Shown: positions 26,336-35,612 of the stretch, piece by piece
Numbering within the stretch: position 1 is the stretch's first letter
Layout of the letters: each line of letters begins with the position of its first letter
Origin: Cupriavidus basilensis
GTDB lineage: Bacteria; Pseudomonadota; Gammaproteobacteria; Burkholderiales; Burkholderiaceae
Reading direction: 5' to 3'
NCBI RefSeq assembly: GCF_000832305.1
Contig: NZ_CP010536.1
Coordinates: 248,001-312,000 of the forward strand
DNA: 64,000 nt
Position numbers and translations under genes: made by a program
Notes under the pieces: generated by a model
Told to the model about the DNA's origin: nothing
The model's database searches: none
The model's input: only the letters and a program-made list of their open reading frames with translations

Positions 26336-27223
26336 CTAGCGTTCCAAGGTAATAGACGCCCGATGAACCTCATCGGGCGTTTTGTATTTCAGGGCTTGAT
26401 GGGGGCGTTCACGGTTATAGATCTGTACGGACTCCTTCACCATGCGAGCCGCTTGCTGCAGGTCAGTTGGTCGGTTCAGCAGGAATTCGCTCTTGAGGAT
26501 GCCGTTGATGCGCTCGGCCATGGCGTTCTGGTAGCAGTCGTAGCCGTCGGTCATGGAACAGGTCAAACCGTGCCGCTGATGGATGGCCTGGTAGTAGGTC
26601 GCGCAGTATTGAATTCCTCGATCCGAATGATGTACCAGCGTCTGCCGGGTCCGGCGCGAGCGTAGTGCCATTTTCAGCGCCTGGCTCACCTGCTCGGTCT
26701 GCAGGCTGTCATGGACATGGTAGCCCACGATCTTGCGCGACCAGGCATCCGTAACAAGACTCAGATAGACGGTCTGCTGGGTGGTGGGAAGGTACGTAAT
26801 GTCAGCGACCCAGACCTGCTCGGCCGCCGTGGGCACTACCTTCTGCGGCCCCTCCTTGAGAAGATTGGGATGGCACCGGAAACGGTGATGGCTGTTAGTG
26901 GTCTTGTGATACGCCCGATGCGGTTTCACGAGCAGCCTGGCTGCGCGCAGAACATCAAATAGCCGGTCTCGGCCCACCCGGATATCTGCCTTCGCCAGCG
27001 GCGCCTGCAGAACCCGCTGCAGTTTTCGCGTGCCCAAACGGGGTTGGCGCAGCCGCACTTCGGTGACCAATGCGCAGATCCTGGCGTCTCGGGCCGTTTG
27101 TCGAAGCTCGCTGTGGCGGCGCTTGTAGTACGCCTGGCGACTGATGCCAAAGTAACGGCAAGCCCTGCTAACGCTTAGCCCTTGGACGAGCTCTTGCGCG
27201 AGGACTTGCCCGAAGGCTTTTTT
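26336..27223 (-). CDS. IS3-family transposase OrfB (made by -1 frameshift)
   Basis: This frame encodes about 295 residues: an N-terminal HTH_21-type region (LSVSRACRYFGISRQAYYKRR) and an rve integrase core. The DDE residues are Asp in VWVADITYLP, Asp in HHSDRGIQY and Glu in NAMAERINGILKSE. It has no convincing start of its own near the beginning; it is entered by -1 frameshifting from OrfA at the slippery heptamer, giving an OrfAB fusion that is the active transposase. A TTG at 27070 could only give a truncated product. Confidence 0.9.
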   Translation of the reverse strand, partial: KKAFGQVLAQELVQGLSVSRACRYFGISRQAYYKRRHSELRQTARDARICALVTEVRLRQPRLGTRKLQRVLQAPLAKADIRVGRDRLFDVLRAARLLVKPHRAYHKTTNSHHRFRCHPNLLKEGPQKVVPTAAEQVWVADITYLPTTQQTVYLSLVTDAWSRKIVGYHVHDSLQTEQVSQALKMALRSRRTRQTLVHHSDRGIQYCATYYQAIHQRHGLTCSMTDGYDCYQNAMAERINGILKSEFLLNRPTDLQQAARMVKESVQIYNRERPHQALKYKTPDEVHRASITLER

Positions 27224-27579
27224 ACGACGCGTACCCCGTGCTCCTTCTGAATCACGTCGATCACTGCTTCGAACAGTCGCGCCTTCTCCTGCGCCTCGCG
27301 CAACTGGACTTCCAGTTCCTTGATGCGCTGCTCCGGCGTGCGGGGCTTGGCTTTACCTTGCTTTTCCATCGTCGCGTACCGGGCGCCCTGTGGCAACGAG
27401 CCGCTCCAGTCCTGTAGTCCGTGCTTGCGTAACCATACCAGCACCGTGGACCTCCCCTGGATTCCGTACTTGTGTTGCGCCTGCTTGTACGTCAGTTCGC
27501 CTTTTTCCACTTCCTCAACGACCGCCAGCTTAAAAGCCAGCGTGTAGTCGCGTTGGGTTCGTTTCCGATCTATATCCAA
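27175..27579 (-). CDS. IS3-family OrfA
   Basis: This 134-residue protein has an N-terminal HTH (LTYKQAQHKYGIQGRSTVLVWLRKHG) that binds the IS ends, and a leucine-zipper-like coiled coil (EQRIKELEVQLREAQEKARLFEAVI). The start is TTG 27579 with GAGGAG upstream. The tail is Lys/Ser-rich and contains the frameshift site. Alone it probably acts as a DNA-binding inhibitor of transposition. Confidence 0.88.
   Translation of the reverse strand: MDIDRKRTQRDYTLAFKLAVVEEVEKGELTYKQAQHKYGIQGRSTVLVWLRKHGLQDWSGSLPQGARYATMEKQGKAKPRTPEQRIKELEVQLREAQEKARLFEAVIDVIQKEHGVRVVKKPSGKSSRKSSSKG
27217..27223 (-). promoter_or_regulatory. A_AAA_AAG ribosomal slippery site
   Basis: The heptamer is in the OrfA frame as gtA-AAA-AAG. 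A -1 slip continues into the OrfB frame (KKAFGQVLAQELVQGLSVSRACRYF in outline), which lacks stops until the end of OrfB. This is the standard IS3 mechanism. Confidence 0.88.
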
Positions 27580-27607
27580 GACACTCTCCTCATTGCTGCG
27601 GGAAAAG

Positions 27608-27626
27608 TGTCAACCTTAGTCAGGAC
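27608..27626. repeat. terminal inverted repeat at the OrfA end of the IS
   Basis: TGTCAACCTTAGTCAGGAC, the partner of the repeat at 26295-26313. The TGTCAACC core faces inward. Confidence 0.8.
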
Positions 27627-27639
27627 GGGTCACGCAGCG

Positions 27640-27675
27640 AAAAAAAGCCGGCGAAACCAACGCCGGCTTTTTTTT
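27640..27675. terminator. bidirectional terminator at the end of argC
   Basis: AAAAAAAGCCGGCG and CGCCGGCTTTTTTTT enclose a seven-base loop. It terminates argC on the minus strand and would also stop plus-strand transcripts leaving the IS. Confidence 0.92.
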
Positions 27676-27724
27676 CATTCGTGCGGCTGGTGCTGCCGCA
27701 CTAGCGCTTAAGCGCTTAAGCGTG

Positions 27725-28672
27725 TCAGGCGCTCAGGCCAGTCGCTTCATCCGCGCCGACATGCACGTTCATGCATTGCACCGCAGCGCCGGCGGCGCCC
27801 TTGCCCAGGTTGTCCAGGCGGGCCATCAGCACGATGCGCTCGGCCGAGCCGAACACGAACAGGTCCACGCGATTGGTGTCGTTGCTGGCCTGCACGTCGA
27901 AGAAGCCGCCATCCAGGTTGGCCTCGTCGCCCACCGGCATCACGCGCACGAACTGCTCGCCTTCGTAGTGCTTGCGGTACAGATCGGCGATCTGTTCCGG
28001 CGTCACCTTGCGCGCCAGGCGATCCGGGTACACCGGCACCGTCACGGCCAGGCCCTTGAGGAAGTTGCCGACGATCGGGTTGAAGATCGGCGCCTGCGCC
28101 AGGCCGGCCTGCACGCGCATCTCGGGCAGGTGCTTGTGCGCGAGGCCCAGCGAGTAGGGGCGCGGGCTGTCCAGCTTCGGGTTACCGCCGGCTTCGAACT
28201 CGGCAATCATCTGCTTGCCGCCGCCGCTGTAGCCGGTCAGCGAGAACGCCGAAACCGGATAGTCGGCCTGCATCACGCCGGCTTCCACCAGCGGGCGCAC
28301 CGCCATCAGGAAGGCGCTGGCGTGGCAGCCCGGCACCGCGATGCGCTTGCTCGTGCGGATCTTCTCGCGCTGGCCGCGCGTGAGTTCCGGCAGGCCGTAG
28401 GCCCAGCTGTCGGTGGTGCGGAACGCCGTGCTGGCGTCGATCACGCAGGTATCGGGATTGGTCACCAGCGCCACGGCCTCGCGGGAGGCAACGTCGGGCA
28501 GGCACAGGAAAGCGACGTCGGCAGCATTCAGAAAGCGTGCTCGTTCAGCCGGGTCCTTGCGCTTGTCATCGGCGATACGAAGCAGTTCCACATCGGAACG
28601 GCCGGAGAGATAGTCGAGCAACCGGAGGCCGGTGGTGCCTTCCTGACCATCTACGAACACTTTGAAAACCAT
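27725..28672 (-). CDS. argC: N-acetyl-gamma-glutamyl-phosphate reductase, type 2
   Basis: This 315-residue NADPH-dependent enzyme carries out the third step of arginine synthesis. The length and the [13 protein letters not shown] nucleotide loop mark it as the shorter type 2 ArgC. The catalytic Cys is in [12 protein letters not shown] 28672 (MVFKVFVDG) is used; an upstream in-frame start would add 11 unrelated residues. It is unlinked to argB. Confidence 0.95.
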   Translation of the reverse strand: MVFKVFVDGQEGTTGLRLLDYLSGRSDVELLRIADDKRKDPAERARFLNAADVAFLCLPDVASREAVALVTNPDTCVIDASTAFRTTDSWAYGLPELTRGQREKIRTSKRIAVPGCHASAFLMAVRPLVEAGVMQADYPVSAFSLTGYSGGGKQMIAEFEAGGNPKLDSPRPYSLGLAHKHLPEMRVQAGLAQAPIFNPIVGNFLKGLAVTVPVYPDRLARKVTPEQIADLYRKHYEGEQFVRVMPVGDEANLDGGFFDVQASNDTNRVDLFVFGSAERIVLMARLDNLGKGAAGAAVQCMNVHVGADEATGLSA

Positions 28673-28753
28673 GGCGGACTCACTCGGAAATACGAAGGGT
28701 CCCATGCCGGAATCGGATGGGAACCCGCATTGTAACTACGTTGGGGGGAACTG

Positions 28754-28939
28754 GTGCAGGACACAGGCGACGTGCCCGATACGTACACGGGCGAAACGGC
28801 CATCGTTCCCGCTGTCTGGGGCGGCTTTTGTCCGGCGTGCGGGGAAATCGTGACTGGCAAGACCAAGCCGCCGCTGGCGCTGGTCAAGCTGCTCAAGGTG
28901 TTGGAGCGGCATCCGGAGCTGCTTGAAGAGGTGCGCTAG
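28754..28939 (+). pseudogene. remnant of an MqsA-type antitoxin, in-frame internal deletion
   Basis: The 61 codons from GTG 28754 match two separate parts of MqsA/YgiT-type antitoxins. The first part (DVPDTYTGETAIVPAV, then FCPACGEIV) is the zinc-finger domain from just after its first CxxC. It passes directly into GKTKPPLALVKLLKVLERH, the end of the C-terminal HTH domain. The first CPxC and about 50 residues including most of the HTH are missing, and no MqsR toxin gene is adjacent. The reading frame is open, so a short protein could still be made. Confidence 0.75.
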
Positions 28940-28969
28940 GCGTAGCCGGTGCGCCCTCGGCCGTACTCG

Positions 28970-29746
28970 TTACAGCGGGAAGTCGTAGTCGATCGACAGC
29001 GGCGCGTGATCGCTGAATTTCTCGTCCTTGTAGATCGAGGTGGCGCGCGCGGTCTCGGCGATCCTTGCCGTGGCCAGGTGGTAATCGATGCGCCACCCGA
29101 CGTTCTTCGCATAGGCCTGGCCGCGGTTGCTCCACCAGGTGTACTGCTCGGGGCGCGGGTCCAGCTTGCGGAACACGTCCACATAGCCGTGCACGTCGAA
29201 CAGCTCGCCGATCCAGCTGCGCTCTTCCGGCAGGAAGCCCGAGTTCTTCAGGTTGCCCTTCCAGTTCTTGATGTCGATTTCCTTGTGGGCGATGTTGACG
29301 TCGCCGCACAGCACGATCTCGCGCCCGCTGGCCTTGAGCTGCAGCAGATGGGGCAGGAAGGCTTCCATGAAGCGGAACTTCGCCTGCTGGCGTTCTTCCC
29401 CGCTGGAGCCGGAGGGCACATAGACCGAGATCACGGCGAGATGTGGATACTGCACCTCGACATAGCGGCCTTCGTTATCGAACTCGTCGATGCCGAAACC
29501 GGTGATCACGCGCTCCGGCTTGTGGCGCGTGTAAAGGCCGACACCGCTATAGCCTTTTTTCTCCGCATAATGGAAGTAGCCGTGGTAGCCGTGTGGCGCC
29601 AGGAACGCTTCCGTCATGTCGGCAGCCTGCGCCTTGAGCTCCTGGACGCAGACCATGTCGGCGTCCTGCTTGCCCATCCATTCGAAAAAGCCTTTCTTGG
29701 CCGCGGAGCGGATGCCGTTGAGGTTGGCGCTGATAATCCGTAACAT
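28970..29746 (-). CDS. xth: exodeoxyribonuclease III
   Basis: This 258-residue AP endonuclease/3'-phosphatase acts in base excision repair. All motifs of the ExoIII/EEP family are present: NLNGIRSA, VQELK (metal-binding Glu), YVPSGSS, GDVNIAHKEID, WRIDYHLAT and the terminal SDHAPL (catalytic His). ATG 29746 (MLRIISANLNG) is the standard start. It is divergent from pyrE with only 30 bases between start codons. Confidence 0.95.
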   Translation of the reverse strand: MLRIISANLNGIRSAAKKGFFEWMGKQDADMVCVQELKAQAADMTEAFLAPHGYHGYFHYAEKKGYSGVGLYTRHKPERVITGFGIDEFDNEGRYVEVQYPHLAVISVYVPSGSSGEERQQAKFRFMEAFLPHLLQLKASGREIVLCGDVNIAHKEIDIKNWKGNLKNSGFLPEERSWIGELFDVHGYVDVFRKLDPRPEQYTWWSNRGQAYAKNVGWRIDYHLATARIAETARATSIYKDEKFSDHAPLSIDYDFPL

Positions 29747-29776
29747 CTCGGGAAATTTTGAAATCAGAGAGAAAAG

Positions 29777-30466
29777 ATGACGCAGCAGACGACGCCGCAG
29801 CCCGGCGCTGGCGACCTGAGCCAGACCTTCATCCGCTTCGCGCTCGACGCTGGCGTACTGTCCTTCGGCGAATTCGTGACCAAAGCGGGCCGCAAGTCGC
29901 CGTACTTCTTCAATGCAGGCCTGTTCAACCAGGGTGCGATGCTGGGCCAGGTGGCGCAATTCTATGCGAAAACCCTGCTGGCATCCGGATTGGAGTTCGA
30001 CGTGCTGTTCGGGCCGGCCTACAAAGGCATCACGCTGGCGTCCGCCACCGCGGTGGCGCTGGCCGGGCTCGGACGTGACGTCGGCTTCGCCTACAACCGC
30101 AAGGAAGCCAAGGACCACGGCGAGGGCGGCACGCTGGTGGGCGCCAAGCTGCAAGGCAAGGTCGTGATCATCGACGACGTAATCTCGGCCGGCACCTCGG
30201 TGCGCGAATCGATGGCGATGATCCGCGCGGCTGGCGCGGAGCCGGCCGCGGTGCTGATCGCGCTCGACCGCATGGAAAAGAGTGGCACCGCCGATCAGGT
30301 CGGGACGCATTCTGCAGTGCAGGATGTGCAGCGCGAATATGGCGTGCCGGTGATCTCCATTGCCAGCCTGAAGGATCTGCTGGCTTACCTGGACGCATCG
30401 CAGGATCCCGCGCTGGGCGGCTCGCGCGAGGCAGTGGCTGCCTATCGGCAGCGCTACGGCGTATAG
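29777..30466 (+). CDS. pyrE: orotate phosphoribosyltransferase
   Basis: This 229-residue enzyme makes OMP from orotate and PRPP. The PRPP loop is [22 protein letters not shown] and FGPAYKGI are substrate-site segments. The length is typical, with a slightly extended N-terminus. The AGAGAGAAAAG ahead of ATG 29777 is a weak ribosome site. Confidence 0.95.
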   Translation: MTQQTTPQPGAGDLSQTFIRFALDAGVLSFGEFVTKAGRKSPYFFNAGLFNQGAMLGQVAQFYAKTLLASGLEFDVLFGPAYKGITLASATAVALAGLGRDVGFAYNRKEAKDHGEGGTLVGAKLQGKVVIIDDVISAGTSVRESMAMIRAAGAEPAAVLIALDRMEKSGTADQVGTHSAVQDVQREYGVPVISIASLKDLLAYLDASQDPALGGSREAVAAYRQRYGV

Positions 30467-30650
30467 TCTGGAACCTGTTGCCTGCTGCTTGCCATTGTTT
30501 GTCGCAATGCAGCAAACAACAGGGAACCGCGCAGGAGAATCGCCGGTCTGACTGATCTCGCTGGCCGCCCCCCGGATACCCGGGGACGCCAGTGATTCGC
30601 CTTGCCGCCCGGCAAGGCGGCGCAGCATCTCTTCAGGAGGTTGGCTGGCG

Positions 30651-31391
30651 ATGGACATCAAGACGATCCGCGAGCGGGCATTCGCCATGCCGCTTACCAA
30701 TCCGGCCTATCCGATGGGGCCATACCGCTTCATCCATCGCGAATTCTTCGTCATCTCCTACCGTACCGATCCCGAGCTGTTGCGCGCGGTGGTGCCGGAA
30801 CCCCTGGAGATCGCCGACGCGGTGGTCAACTACGAATTCATCCGCATGCCAGACTCCACCGGGTTTGGCGATTACACCGAATCGGGCCAGGTGATTCCCG
30901 TCACCTACCAGGGCAAGCCCGGCAACTACACCCACGCCATGTACCTCGACGACCATCCGCCACTGGCGGGCGGGCGCGAGCTATGGGGCTTTCCGAAGAA
31001 GCTGGCCAGCCCCACACTGGCGGTCCACACCGATACGCTGGTCGGTACGCTCGACTATGGCCCGGTGCGCGTCGCCACCGGCACCATGGGCTACAAGCAC
31101 CGCGAGCTCGACAAGGACGCGCTGGGCCTGGCGCTTGCGAGCACGCCAAACTACCTGCTCAAGATCATTCCGCACGTGGACGGTTCCGCGCGCATCTGCG
31201 AGCTGGTCTGCTACTTCCTGAAAGACGTGCGGATGAAAGGCGCGTGGACCGGGCCGGCGGCGCTGTCGCTGTCGCCCCATGCGCTCGCGCCGGTGGCTGG
31301 CCTTCCGGTGCTGGAAGTTCTCGGCGCCAAGCACTACGTTGCCGACCTCACGCTAGGGCTGGGCGAGGTGGTGTTCGACTACCTGGCCTGA
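30651..31391 (+). CDS. adc: acetoacetate decarboxylase
   Basis: This 246-residue protein decarboxylates acetoacetate to acetone and CO2 through a Schiff base; the catalytic Lys is in [15 protein letters not shown] and the long beta-rich core fit the family. CAGGAGGTTGGCG precedes the ATG. It heads a three-gene set with 3-hydroxybutyrate dehydrogenase and a patatin (gaps of 86 and 71 bases), which suggests a role in ketone-body or polyhydroxybutyrate breakdown. Some ADC-like proteins have other activities, so the substrate is inferred. Confidence 0.85.
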   Translation: MDIKTIRERAFAMPLTNPAYPMGPYRFIHREFFVISYRTDPELLRAVVPEPLEIADAVVNYEFIRMPDSTGFGDYTESGQVIPVTYQGKPGNYTHAMYLDDHPPLAGGRELWGFPKKLASPTLAVHTDTLVGTLDYGPVRVATGTMGYKHRELDKDALGLALASTPNYLLKIIPHVDGSARICELVCYFLKDVRMKGAWTGPAALSLSPHALAPVAGLPVLEVLGAKHYVADLTLGLGEVVFDYLA

Positions 31392-31477
31392 GCGGCCAGG
31401 CATCCAACGGTTTCCATCGGTCCCGGCCCATCCGGCCGGCCCGGCTAACCTGAATCATCCAGACAGGAGAAACGTCC

Positions 31478-32260
31478 ATGAAGCTCCAAGGAAAATCCGC
31501 CATCGTGACCGGCGCCGCCAGCGGCATCGGCCGCGCCATTGCTGAACTGCTGGCCAAGGAAGGCGCGGCGGTCGCCATCGCCGACCTGAATCTCGAGGCT
31601 GCGCAGAAAGCCGCCGCCGATATCGAAGCTGCCGGTGGGCGCGCCATCGCCGTGGCGATGGACGTGACCAACGAGGACGCGGTCAACAGCGCTACCGAGG
31701 AGGTGGCCAAGGCGTTTGGCGGCATCGACATCCTGATCTCCAACGCCGGCATCCAGATCGTCAACCCGATCCAGAACTACGCCTTCTCCGACTGGAAGAA
31801 GATGCAGGCCATCCACGTCGATGGCGCTTTCCTCACCACCAAGGCCGCACTCCAGCATATGTACAAGGACAAGCGCGGCGGCACCGTGATCTACATGGGT
31901 TCGGTGCACTCGCACGAGGCCTCGCCACTGAAGTCCGCATACGTTGCGGCCAAGCATGCGCTGCTTGGCCTGGCGCGCGTGCTGGCCAAGGAAGGGGCAG
32001 AGTACAACGTGCGCTCGCACGTGATCTGTCCGGGTTTCGTGCGCACGCCGCTGGTCGACAAGCAGATTCCGGAACAAGCCAGGGAGCTTGGCATCAGCGA
32101 AGAAGAGGTGATTCGCCGCGTCATGCTGGGTGGCACCGTGGACGGCGTCTTCACCACCGTGGACGACGTGGCGCAGACCGCGCTGTTCCTGTGCGCTTTC
32201 CCGTCGGCGGCGCTGACCGGGCAGTCCTTTATCGTGAGCCACGGCTGGTACATGCAGTAA
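31478..32260 (+). CDS. bdhA: 3-hydroxybutyrate dehydrogenase
   Basis: This 260-residue short-chain dehydrogenase oxidises 3-hydroxybutyrate to acetoacetate with NAD. The cofactor loop is [10 protein letters not shown]; the catalytic Ser, Tyr and Lys lie in [20 protein letters not shown]. The HSHEASP segment and the C-terminal SHGWYMQ are characteristic of 3-hydroxybutyrate dehydrogenases. Its product is the substrate of the upstream decarboxylase. ACAGGAGAAACGTCC precedes ATG 31478. Confidence 0.9.
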   Translation: MKLQGKSAIVTGAASGIGRAIAELLAKEGAAVAIADLNLEAAQKAAADIEAAGGRAIAVAMDVTNEDAVNSATEEVAKAFGGIDILISNAGIQIVNPIQNYAFSDWKKMQAIHVDGAFLTTKAALQHMYKDKRGGTVIYMGSVHSHEASPLKSAYVAAKHALLGLARVLAKEGAEYNVRSHVICPGFVRTPLVDKQIPEQARELGISEEEVIRRVMLGGTVDGVFTTVDDVAQTALFLCAFPSAALTGQSFIVSHGWYMQ

Positions 32261-32331
32261 GCGGCAAGAAAAGTGCCCGGCCGGCATGACCGCATGCAAG
32301 GTCGGAATGCAAAGTCATCAAGGAGGGGTTC

Positions 32332-33735
32332 GTGGCAGGTGGACGTCGGCAGAAGCTGGAAAAAGTGACACAGGAACTTACCGTGGCACAGAGAAAGGGC
32401 ACGCCGAAGCAGGCTGTAAAAGGCGCTGTGGCGGCCGTGGTAGCGAACCCGGCGGCGCCCACGCCAGAACGCGAGGCGCCAAAGCCCGAAGCGTTACGAG
32501 AGCCGGAGCCCAACCTCCTGCCTCCCGGCGGCTGCGCGCCGCCGGACCTCGCGCCCGAGGGCGCCGGCCGCACGCGGCCGGTTCACCATGAGTACACGGT
32601 CAGGGCTTTGGTGCTGCAGGGCGGTGGCGCGCTCGGCTCGTATCAGGCGGGCGTGTACCAGGGGCTGGCGGAGGCGGGCATCCAGCCTAACTGGGTGGCC
32701 GGGATTTCAATCGGCGCGCTGAATGCAGCCGTGATCGCGGGCAATGCGCCTGAGCGCAGGGTCGAGCAGTTGCGTGCATTCTGGGACTACATCTGCCAGC
32801 AGCCCTGGCTGCCCAGCCTGCTGCCTTACGAGGTGGCCGCACAGGGCGCTGCGCACTGGCCCGATCCGCTGCGCATCTGGTTCGACGGCATCGAGGCCGC
32901 GCGCGCCATCTTCGAGGGACAGCGGGGCTTCTTCCAGCCTCGTGCGTGGCCCAGCCTGGTGGAGCGCCAGTGCGGCCCCGCCAATGCCAGCTATTACGAT
33001 ACAAGCCCGCTCAAGGACACGCTGGAGCGCTTTGCCGATTTTGACCGCATCAACTCGCAACATGACGAGATGCGCGTGTCGGTGGGCGCCGTGAATGTGC
33101 GGACCGGCAATTTCGCTTATTTCGACAACACGCGACGCAAGCTGCGCGCCGAGCATTTCATGGCCTCCGGCGCTTTGCCGCCCGGCTTTCCCGCGGTGGA
33201 GATCGATGGCGAGTTCTATTGGGATGGCGGCCTGGTGTCCAACACGCCGCTGTCGGAAGTGCTGACAGCCCAGCCCCGGCGCGACGCGCTGATCTTCCAG
33301 GTGGACCTGTGGAGCGCGCGGGGCAAGCTGCCGCACAACCTGCTGGATGTGGCCGAGCGGCAGAAAGACATCCAGTATTCCAGCCGTACGCGCACCATCA
33401 CGGACTACATGAGCGAGCAGCAGAACTACCGGCGCATGCTGAGCGAGGTGATGGCGCTGGTGCCGCAGGCGCAGCGTGACAATGACTGGTACCGCAAGGC
33501 GGCGGAGTATGCATGCGATGCGCGCCGCAACGTGATCCAGCTGATCTATCGCGACAAGACCTTTGAAGGCAACGCCAAGGATTATCAGTTTGGCTTGCTG
33601 ACGATGAACGAGCACTGGACCAGCGGGCTGGACGACATCCGGGAAACGCTGAAGCATCCTGAGTGGCTGGCCATGCCGACGCACGAGAAGCCGTTTGTCA
33701 CGCACGACATCCATCGCGGCAACGGGCATGCCTGA
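32332..33735 (+). CDS. patatin-like phospholipase with DUF3734 C-terminus
   Basis: This 467-residue protein has a patatin domain at about residues 88-300: oxyanion loop GGGALGSYQAGV, nucleophile Ser in GISIGA and catalytic Asp in DGGLVSNTP. The C-terminal third matches DUF3734. The first 85 residues are basic, Pro-rich and probably disordered. The start is GTG 32332, supported by an AAGGAGG five to six bases upstream. Its neighbours suggest a lipid or polyester role in carbon-store turnover, which is inference. Confidence 0.88.
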   Translation: MAGGRRQKLEKVTQELTVAQRKGTPKQAVKGAVAAVVANPAAPTPEREAPKPEALREPEPNLLPPGGCAPPDLAPEGAGRTRPVHHEYTVRALVLQGGGALGSYQAGVYQGLAEAGIQPNWVAGISIGALNAAVIAGNAPERRVEQLRAFWDYICQQPWLPSLLPYEVAAQGAAHWPDPLRIWFDGIEAARAIFEGQRGFFQPRAWPSLVERQCGPANASYYDTSPLKDTLERFADFDRINSQHDEMRVSVGAVNVRTGNFAYFDNTRRKLRAEHFMASGALPPGFPAVEIDGEFYWDGGLVSNTPLSEVLTAQPRRDALIFQVDLWSARGKLPHNLLDVAERQKDIQYSSRTRTITDYMSEQQNYRRMLSEVMALVPQAQRDNDWYRKAAEYACDARRNVIQLIYRDKTFEGNAKDYQFGLLTMNEHWTSGLDDIRETLKHPEWLAMPTHEKPFVTHDIHRGNGHA

Positions 33736-33787
33736 CCCAAGGCGAGGGGGCCGGCCTGGCCTGGTCCCTTCGCGCCGCCCTTGTGCC

Positions 33788-34597
33788 TCAGGCCACCTTC
33801 AGCTTCGCCAGGGCCGGCTTTCCCGGCGGATACGCCGGCTTCAACTTCTCGAAGACCGCCATCAGGATCTCCGCCACCATCAGGTTCCGGTGCGTCTTCG
33901 AATTCGCGGGCACGACATACCACGGTGCTTCCGGCGTGCTGGTCGCGGCAATGGCGGCCGTATAGGCGGTCTCGTAGTTTTTCCAGTACTGCCGCTCTTC
34001 CAGATCCTTCGGGTCGAACTTCCACTGCTTCTGCGGATCCGCCAGCCGCGCTTCCAGCCGGGCCTTCTGCTCGTCCTTGGAAATATGCAGGAAGCACTTG
34101 ACGATGGTGGTGCCGGTTTCCAGCAGCATCGTCTCGAAGGCCCGTAGCTGCTTGTAGCGGCGCTCGCATTCGGCTTCGTCGATCCACTCGTGCACTCGCG
34201 TGATCAGCACGTCTTCGTAGTGGCTGCGGTTGAAGACCACGATCTCGCCGGCGCGCGGCACCTGGGCATGGATGCGCCACAGGTAGTCGTGCGCGAGTTC
34301 CTCGGCGGTGGGGGATTTGAAGCTGACGACGCGGATGCCGAGCGGGTCGAAGCTGCGAAAGACGCCGCGCACGGTGCCATCCTTGCCGCTCGTGTCCATG
34401 CCTTGCAGCACGATCAGCAGCTTGCGCTGGTGCTCGGCATAGAAGATGTCCTGCTGCGCGTCGAGCTGGGCGCTCAATTCGGTGAGGCGGGCCTGGTCGG
34501 CGACCTTGTCGCCGCTGGAGAACGGCTTGGCGTCGGGATTGAAGTCGGCCAGGCTGAAGTTCTTGCCCGAGGTGATGCGGAAATCGGCGAGCGGCAT
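33788..34597 (-). CDS. ppk2: polyphosphate kinase 2 family protein
   Basis: This PPK2-family phosphotransferase of about 269 residues moves phosphate between polyphosphate and nucleotides. The Walker A loop is LQGMDTSGKDG, followed by the conserved FKSPTAEELAHDYLWRIH and the Walker B-like FNRSHYED. It is a single-domain enzyme. Whether it phosphorylates NMPs or NDPs cannot be told by eye. ATG 34597 is preferred because GGAG lies six bases upstream; a GTG two codons earlier is the alternative. Confidence 0.9.
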   Translation of the reverse strand: MPLADFRITSGKNFSLADFNPDAKPFSSGDKVADQARLTELSAQLDAQQDIFYAEHQRKLLIVLQGMDTSGKDGTVRGVFRSFDPLGIRVVSFKSPTAEELAHDYLWRIHAQVPRAGEIVVFNRSHYEDVLITRVHEWIDEAECERRYKQLRAFETMLLETGTTIVKCFLHISKDEQKARLEARLADPQKQWKFDPKDLEERQYWKNYETAYTAAIAATSTPEAPWYVVPANSKTHRNLMVAEILMAVFEKLKPAYPPGKPALAKLKVA

Positions 34598-34645
34598 TGG
34601 CACTCCATGGAGGGTGCGGCCGTGGCTGGCCGCAAGCCGCTATGG

Positions 34646-35512
34646 TCAGGCAGGCAGCCGGTCCAGGTCAATGCTGCCTTCGAACACCGTGGTGGCAGGG
34701 CCGGTCATGCGTACCGACTCGCCTTCGCCGTCCCAGGCAATCGTCAGGTCGCCGCCATGGGTGTGCACCAGCACCGGCGAGTCCAGCAGGCCGCGGCGAA
34801 TGCCGGCGACGACCGCCGCGCATGCGCCCGTGCCGCAGGCCAGGGTCTCGCCAGCCCCGCGCTCGAACACGCGCAGGCGGATCGTGTGGCGCTCCACCAC
34901 CTGCATGAAACCGGCGTTGACGCGGTTGGGGAAGCTCGCGTGGTGCTCGATGATGGGGCCGTCCTGCAGCACCGGGAACGCCTCGGTGTTGTCCACCACC
35001 TGCACCGCGTGGGGGTTGCCCATCGACACTGCCGAAATCCACCCGGTGCGGCCGTTCACTTCCAGTCCGTACAGCGTATCGCGGCCTTCGGCCTTGGCCG
35101 GCAGGCCTTCGGGGCGGAACGGCACGCGGGCGGGTTCGAGTTCCGGCGCGCCCATGTCGACAGTGACCTGGCCGTCGTCCTGCAGCGTCAAGGTGATCAC
35201 GCCGTTCATCACCTGCACGCGTACCGAGCGCTTGTCGGTCAGGCCGTGGTCGGTGACGAAGCGCACGAAGCAGCGCGCGCCATTGCCGCAGTGCTCCACT
35301 TCGCCGCCGTCGGCGTTGAAGATGCGGTAGCGGAAGTCGACGTCGTCACGGGTGGGTTTCTCGACCACCAGGATCTGGTCGGCGCCCACGCCGAAATGCC
35401 GGCTGGCGAGCGCGCGCCACTGCGCCGGGGTCAGGTTCAGGGTCTGGTGGATGCCGTCAAGCACGACGAAGTCGTTGCCGGCGCCGTGCATCTTGGTGAA
35501 CTGGAGTTTCAT
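34646..35512 (-). CDS. dapF: diaminopimelate epimerase
   Basis: This 288-residue enzyme converts LL- to meso-diaminopimelate for lysine and peptidoglycan. The two catalytic cysteines are in HCGNGARC and [23 protein letters not shown] is the standard N-terminus, so ATG 35512 is the start. It follows the two acyltransferase genes on the same strand with about 100 bases between. Confidence 0.96.
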   Translation of the reverse strand: MKLQFTKMHGAGNDFVVLDGIHQTLNLTPAQWRALASRHFGVGADQILVVEKPTRDDVDFRYRIFNADGGEVEHCGNGARCFVRFVTDHGLTDKRSVRVQVMNGVITLTLQDDGQVTVDMGAPELEPARVPFRPEGLPAKAEGRDTLYGLEVNGRTGWISAVSMGNPHAVQVVDNTEAFPVLQDGPIIEHHASFPNRVNAGFMQVVERHTIRLRVFERGAGETLACGTGACAAVVAGIRRGLLDSPVLVHTHGGDLTIAWDGEGESVRMTGPATTVFEGSIDLDRLPA

Positions 35513-35612
35513 AGTGCGATTGTAGTCGGGCCGTCCGGCGCTTGCTGGCGGCGTGTCGAGGGTGGCGCGGGCGGCATGTTTGCGTGGCGACGCCGCCGCC
35601 GCGCCCACGTGG

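Larger units (their letters stand above)
26295..27626 (-). mobile_element. IS3-family insertion sequence, apparently intact
   Basis: About 1.33 kb with two overlapping minus-strand frames (OrfA, OrfB), an A_AAA_AAG slippery site and 19-bp terminal inverted repeats with two mismatches. It lies between an exported-protein gene and the argC terminator, breaking no recognised gene. I could not find a flanking direct duplication at either the 19-bp ends or the inner TGA/TCA ends, so the exact boundary is uncertain by a few bases. Confidence 0.9.

Noticed and set aside
26291..27630. Target-site duplication of the IS
   Set aside because: Neither the 19-bp ends nor the inner TGA/TCA ends are flanked by matching 3-5 base direct repeats; the GTCC/GGAC flanks are inverted, not direct.
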